Of a stretch of 34,700 nucleotides of DNA, positions 28,953 to 34,700 are shown piece by piece (position 1 is the stretch's first letter; each line of letters starts with the position of its first letter). The DNA comes from Rhodoferax sp. GTDB taxonomy: Bacteria > Pseudomonadota > Gammaproteobacteria > Burkholderiales > Burkholderiaceae_C. The notes below the pieces were generated by a model, which was given only the letters and a program-made list of their open reading frames with translations, ran no database searches and was not told the DNA's origin. Location: assembly GCA_021738345.1 (NCBI GenBank), contig JAIPCE010000015.1:1-34700 (forward strand). Reading direction: 5' to 3'. The translations under genes and the position numbers were made by a program.

Positions 28953-30521
28953 ATGAGCCGCGTTCGTTGTGACCGTACTGCTGCATGGGGCCAAATACAG
29001 GCGTATTACGAGACTTCTGGCAAAGACTTCCATCTGCGCGATGCATTTGCAAACGATCCCCAGCGTTTTGCGCGCTTTAGCCAGGATGCACCTTTGGTGT
29101 TTGCCGACCTATCCAAGAACCGTCTGGATGCCGTTACTGAAGACCTATTGCTGGAGCTTGCACAGCAAAGCGGTGTTCTGGAGCACCGCGACGCCATGTT
29201 TGCCGGCGAAAAAGTCAACGCGACCGAGCAACGCGAAGTCTGGCATGTGCTGCTGCGCAGGCCACCGAAGCCAGCGCTCGGTACTACCGCGCCCTCTGAT
29301 GGCCGGATCGACGCAGAACTTGCCAAGGTCCACAGCACCCTTGACGCAATGTTGGCCTATGCGGAGTCGGTGCGCGCAGACACGTCCATTACCGATGTGG
29401 TGAATATTGGTATTGGCGGCTCCGATCTGGGACCCCAAATGGCAACTTTGGCACTCGATGCCTTTGCGGACAGTGGCAAGCGCATGCACTTTGTGAGCAA
29501 TGTCGATGGGCATGAGTTAGCCGCCACGCTCAAGCAACTCAAGGTGTACAGCACGCTGTTTTTGATTGCCAGCAAGACCTTCACCACGATCGAGACTATG
29601 ACCAATGCGCGCTCGGCCAAGGCCTGGTTTGAGGCCCAGGGTGGCACCGACACGGCACGGCATTTTGCAGCATTGACCACCAATGTGGCGGCCGCCAATG
29701 CCTTTGGCGTGACCACGACCTTTGGTTTCTGGGACTGGGTGGGCGGGCGCTACTCGATGTGGTCGGCGATTGGGCTACCGCTGGCCATTTCCATTGGCGC
29801 CGAGGGCTTTCACCGCTTTTTGGCGGGCGCGCATGGCATGGACGAGCATTTTCGAACCGCGCCGATCGAGACCAATCTGCCGGTGCGCCTGGCGCTGCTT
29901 GATGTCTGGTACCGCAATTTTCATGGCTTCACCAGCCGCTCGATCGCACCCTACCACAGTGCTCTGCGCCGTTTGCCCGCCTATTTACAGCAACTGGAAA
30001 TGGAGAGCAATGGCAAACGGGTGGATGCCGGCGGAGAGGCCTTAGCATTTGATACCTCGCCGGTGCTGTGGGGCGAGCCCGGTACCAACGGCCAGCATGC
30101 CTATTTTCAGATGCTGCACCAGGGCACCGACGTGGTTCCGGTGGAGTTTGTGGCGGTCAAAAAGGCGCGCCATACCTTGCCGGGCCACCACGACCTTCTG
30201 CTGTCCAATGTGCTGGCGCAGGCACAGGCCTTGATGGTGGGCAAGGCAGATGTTGGCGGCCACAAGGATTTTCCGGGCAACCGGCCCAGCACTTTTTTGT
30301 TACTGGAAGACCTGACACCCGAGAGTCTGGGGGCGTTGATTGCCTTGCAGGAGCACCGCGTCTTTGTCAGCGGCTCGCTCTGGGGCATCAACAGTTTCGA
30401 CCAGTGGGGTGTGGAGTTGGGCAAGGTGCTGGCCAAAGACATCGAACCCCGGCTGGCGAGCGGTGATGTGACAGGGCTAGACGGCTCCACTGCAGGACTG
30501 CTGGCGCGTTTGCGCGCTTGA
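28953..30521 (+). CDS. pgi: Glucose-6-phosphate isomerase
   Basis: VNIGIGGSDLGPQMATLAL, FLIASKTFTTIETMTNA, FWDWVGGRYSMWSAIGLPLAI, GEPGTNGQHAYFQMLHQGT, SFDQWGVELGKVLA. Confidence 0.98.
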   Translation: MSRVRCDRTAAWGQIQAYYETSGKDFHLRDAFANDPQRFARFSQDAPLVFADLSKNRLDAVTEDLLLELAQQSGVLEHRDAMFAGEKVNATEQREVWHVLLRRPPKPALGTTAPSDGRIDAELAKVHSTLDAMLAYAESVRADTSITDVVNIGIGGSDLGPQMATLALDAFADSGKRMHFVSNVDGHELAATLKQLKVYSTLFLIASKTFTTIETMTNARSAKAWFEAQGGTDTARHFAALTTNVAAANAFGVTTTFGFWDWVGGRYSMWSAIGLPLAISIGAEGFHRFLAGAHGMDEHFRTAPIETNLPVRLALLDVWYRNFHGFTSRSIAPYHSALRRLPAYLQQLEMESNGKRVDAGGEALAFDTSPVLWGEPGTNGQHAYFQMLHQGTDVVPVEFVAVKKARHTLPGHHDLLLSNVLAQAQALMVGKADVGGHKDFPGNRPSTFLLLEDLTPESLGALIALQEHRVFVSGSLWGINSFDQWGVELGKVLAKDIEPRLASGDVTGLDGSTAGLLARLRA

Positions 30522-30578
30522 GTGCGTGCAGCCGCCGTTCCCTCAAATCGATTTCCCTTGCACGCTCCCGCCAAGACC

Positions 30579-31214
30579 ATGAATATAGTGTTTGATTTTG
30601 GTGCGGTGCTTTTCGCCTGGAAGCCTGCCGAGATGCTCGCGCACCACTTTCCGCGCGAGGCAGCAACTGCCCACACCGCTGCAGCGCTGGCACGGTCGGT
30701 GTTCAGTCATACCGACTGGCACAATTTTGACCGTGGAACGTTAACGTCAGACGATGTCGTTCAACGCACTTCGCAACGTTTGAATCTGGACCAGCGCCGC
30801 CTGGAGACCTTGGTGGGCGGAATTGGCGAACACCTTGAACCTATGCCGGAGACGCTTGCGGTGCTCAAGTACTTGCACGAACACAGCAGGCAACACCAGG
30901 GCGTGCGCCTGTACTACCTTTCCAATATGCCAGAGCCCTATGCTCGCGTGCTGGAGCAAAGGCACCCATTTTTGCAATGGTTTGACGGAGGCATTTTCTC
31001 GAGTGACGTGCTGCAGATCAAACCCGAAGCTGCGATATACCAGTCCTTGCAAGCCCGTTATGCTCTGGAGCCAGAGCGTACGCTGTTGATCGACGATCTG
31101 CTGGCCAATGTGCAGGCCGCACAACAACAGGACTGGCAGGGGATACACTTCCATTCGGCCTCTCAACTGCAGGCTGAGTTGGTGGCCAGAAATCTCTACC
31201 CGGCAGAACTGTAG
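30579..31214 (+). CDS. HAD family hydrolase (YihX-like sugar-phosphate phosphatase type)
   Basis: MNIVFDFGAVLFAWKP; YYLSNMPEPYARVLE; GIFSSDVLQIKPEAAIYQSL; TLLIDDLLANVQAAQQQDWQGIHF. Confidence 0.85.
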   Translation: MNIVFDFGAVLFAWKPAEMLAHHFPREAATAHTAAALARSVFSHTDWHNFDRGTLTSDDVVQRTSQRLNLDQRRLETLVGGIGEHLEPMPETLAVLKYLHEHSRQHQGVRLYYLSNMPEPYARVLEQRHPFLQWFDGGIFSSDVLQIKPEAAIYQSLQARYALEPERTLLIDDLLANVQAAQQQDWQGIHFHSASQLQAELVARNLYPAEL

Positions 31215-31255
31215 AGGATGCAGCCCCCCAAAGATTCCCCTGAAATCGTAGACAC

Positions 31256-31297
31256 AAAAAAACCCCGCAGAGCCAATAGCTGAGCGGGGTTTTGTTG
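31256..31297. terminator. Bidirectional Rho-independent terminator between the HAD gene and groEL
   Basis: AAAAAAACCCCGCAGAGCCAATAGCTGAGCGGGGTTTTGTT. Confidence 0.85.
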
Positions 31298-31335
31298 GTC
31301 AGTGGACGTAGCCCACCGGACGCAGGGGCCTGAAC

Positions 31336-33018
<1,683 letters not shown>

Positions 33019-33027
33019 TCAAAGATA

Positions 33028-33173
33028 AATAAAGTGACTCGTTGTTGAGGAAGAAAGCGTAGCGAGCGGTTCGTAGGCTAGGCGGACGGAGCGCAGCAAT
33101 CGGAACGTACTTCTGTACGTGAGGATTGCGAGCACCGCCCAACGACGCATACGGGCCGCGCAGTCGCTTTATT
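33028..33173. repeat. 146 bp nested palindromic element filling the groES-groEL gap
   Basis: Terminal inverted repeats AATAAAGTGACT (33028-33039)/AGTCGCTTTATT (33162-33173, 11/12 match). Inner hairpin GGCGGACGGAGCGCAGCAATCGGAACGTAC-TTCT-GTACGTGAGGATTGCGAGCACCGCC (33081-33139). Confidence 0.85.
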
Positions 33174-33459
33174 TCTCGACAACGGCGAAGAGGTCGTCTT
33201 CTTTCATCACCAGCAGCTCGTCGCCGTCGACCTTGACGGTCTGGCCGCTGTACTTGCCGAACAAAACGCGGTCGCCCACCTTGACGGTCAGGGCGGTGAG
33301 TTCGCCCTTGTCGTTGCGCTTGCCAGGGCCAATGGCCAAAACTTCGCCTTGGTCAGGCTTTTCTGCGGCGCTATCGGGAATGACGATGCCAGAGGCAGTT
33401 TTGGTTTCGTTTTCAACGCGCTTAACAATGACGCGGTCTGCCAGAGGACGCAGTTTCAT
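33169..33459 (-). CDS. groES: Co-chaperonin GroES
   Basis: [47 protein letters not shown]...[37 protein letters not shown] upstream of ATG 33459. Confidence 0.98.
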   Translation of the reverse strand: MKLRPLADRVIVKRVENETKTASGIVIPDSAAEKPDQGEVLAIGPGKRNDKGELTALTVKVGDRVLFGKYSGQTVKVDGDELLVMKEDDLFAVVEK

Positions 33460-33545
33460 GAGGAATCTCCTAGGTTTAAAAACAGGGGTAAAACAAAAGC
33501 CAACTGTTCTGAGTTGGCGTTTATTCAAGCGTGGGGAAAATGCTG

Positions 33546-33572
33546 TTAGCACTCATCTCCAACGAGTGCTAA
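33546..33572 (-). promoter_or_regulatory. CIRCE element (HrcA operator) upstream of groES
   Basis: TTAGCACTC-N9-GAGTGCTAA, perfect. Confidence 0.97.
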
Positions 33573-33599
33573 TGATAATGCCTTTTTTGACTATTTCAA
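33572..33599 (-). promoter_or_regulatory. Candidate groESL promoter
   Basis: On the - strand TTGAAA (33594-33599), 16 nt spacer, TATCAT (33572-33577), directly abutting CIRCE. Confidence 0.55.
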
Positions 33600-33694
33600 G
33601 AGCGGGGTTAATTCGTTAATCCCAAGTAGTCGTGTGAGGCTACCCGCGCCCGCAATGCCGCCTTACAGCCTTTCGCGTGTTCGCGTACCCGTCC

Positions 33695-34006
33695 TCAGGC
33701 GTTTGGGTTCGCTTCGCTGCTGGCGAGCACCCTTTGTGCGACCATGTCCAGGGCCGGCTTGGTGTTGCCTTGCTTGTCGGTCCACACCTTGGGGATCAGG
33801 CTGCCAGCTACGGCCACAGAGTCGCCGTCACGCAGGGCAGCCAGAGCGGTTCGCGGTGCATCGTCAAACGCTATGACATTGACAAATAAGATTTCACCAT
33901 CATGCGTTGCTGCACGGACCTTAGCCACCACAAACAAACTTTCGCCTTTGCCCCGGCGTTGCTCGGGGTCGCCAAATACCTTGCCAGCGATCAGTCCGTC
34001 AATCAT
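33695..34006 (-). CDS. Short single-stranded DNA-binding (SSB-like OB-fold) protein
   Basis: 103 aa; MIDGLIAGKVFGDPEQR..., FVVAKVRAATHDGEILFVNVIAFDDAPRTALAALRDGDSVAVAGSLIPKVWTDKQGNTKPALDMVAQRVLA. Confidence 0.72.
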   Translation of the reverse strand: MIDGLIAGKVFGDPEQRRGKGESLFVVAKVRAATHDGEILFVNVIAFDDAPRTALAALRDGDSVAVAGSLIPKVWTDKQGNTKPALDMVAQRVLASSEANPNA

Positions 34007-34272
34007 GCGCGCTCCAAAAAGCCCGAACTATAGCCGCAGCGACGTTCAAGCCAGTATCCTTGCGGCGTAATGGGTAGCCTGCAGCCTGCAGCGTCGTCTC
34101 GCCTACCCAGAAAATCGGCTTTTTGTAGGCTGCCCACGGCCGCCAGCAGCGCACTCGGTCACGTCCAACTGAGGAATCTAGGTTGAAGCGCACCCAAAGC
34201 GACCCACATGCATTCATTCTGGAAAGAGACTGGAAAACATGCTTAAATCTGTCTTTACTCCTCCCATTCACC

Positions 34273-34572
34273 ATGCCCTCAGCCCTTTCGATTTCGTTAG
34301 CCGGAATGCAGGCCGCGCAAACCGCCTTGAATGTATCAGGCCAACGGATTGCCAACGCAGCCACCCAGGGGCTTCGGCAGCCTGACCCGGTGGCAAGCGA
34401 GCCAGCGCGCGCGCGCGCAACGGGAGTGGTCGCTGCCGCCGACAATCCTGTCACTCCCCTGACACAGGACGTGGTGTCACAGCTTCAGGCAAAGAACACT
34501 TTTCTGGCCAATCTGGCAGTGTTCAAAGCGGCAGACCAGATGGCGGGTGCCTTGCTGAAGGCAAAGGCCTGA
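34273..34572 (+). CDS. Small flagellar basal-body-rod-like protein
   Basis: 99 aa; N-terminus SALSISLAGMQAAQTALNVSGQRIANAATQG and C-terminus KNTFLANLAVFKAADQMAGALL resemble the two ends of rod/hook-family proteins. Confidence 0.6.
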   Translation: MPSALSISLAGMQAAQTALNVSGQRIANAATQGLRQPDPVASEPARARATGVVAAADNPVTPLTQDVVSQLQAKNTFLANLAVFKAADQMAGALLKAKA

Positions 34573-34700
34573 TTGGCTGTTTCCGAATCGCTAAGCCGGA
34601 CAAGCCGGAATTACTGTGTTTTGCCTGGCTCCCTCCGTCTTTGGGGAGGGGTGCGGTTGGGGATGGCTTGTCCATGGCGGCGAATCAAAGGCAGGCCCCC

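Overview
The window reads as a bacterial chromosome segment, most likely from a Burkholderiales/Comamonadaceae-type betaproteobacterium (inferred from gene content, porin type and repeats; not verified). Left to right it contains: a lipoprotein with two Big2-like domains and a seven-repeat RCC1 propeller (+); a large coiled-coil protein with a C-terminal NYN/YacP-like putative nuclease domain (-) next to a 5'-nucleotidase (-); a near-complete type II secretion locus (gspG-H-I-J-K-L-M-N-D-E-F on -, with a short gspC diverging on +); ilvA (-); an OsmC-family gene (+); a repeat-rich, gene-poor ~1.1 kb tract; coq7 (-); a porin (+); an M20 amidohydrolase (+); a Fe3+-type (AfuABC-like) ABC transporter followed on the same strand by transaldolase, glucose-6-phosphate isomerase and a YihX-like HAD phosphatase; then groES-groEL (-) with a perfect CIRCE element; a short SSB-like protein (-); and a mini flagellar-rod-like ORF (+). 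The strongest leads are: (1) the ABC transporter/tal/pgi/HAD neighbourhood, which suggests a sugar-phosphate importer rather than an iron importer; (2) the NYN-domain coiled-coil protein; (3) a 146 bp nested palindromic element filling the groES-groEL gap; (4) four 73-76 bp elements with ends GGGGTCAGAGYCC...GGDATCYGACCCC; (5) a repeat at the gspG/gspH junction that obscures the gspH start. No rRNA, tRNA, CRISPR array or transposase gene was recognised. Family names come from reading the translations; no database search was run.
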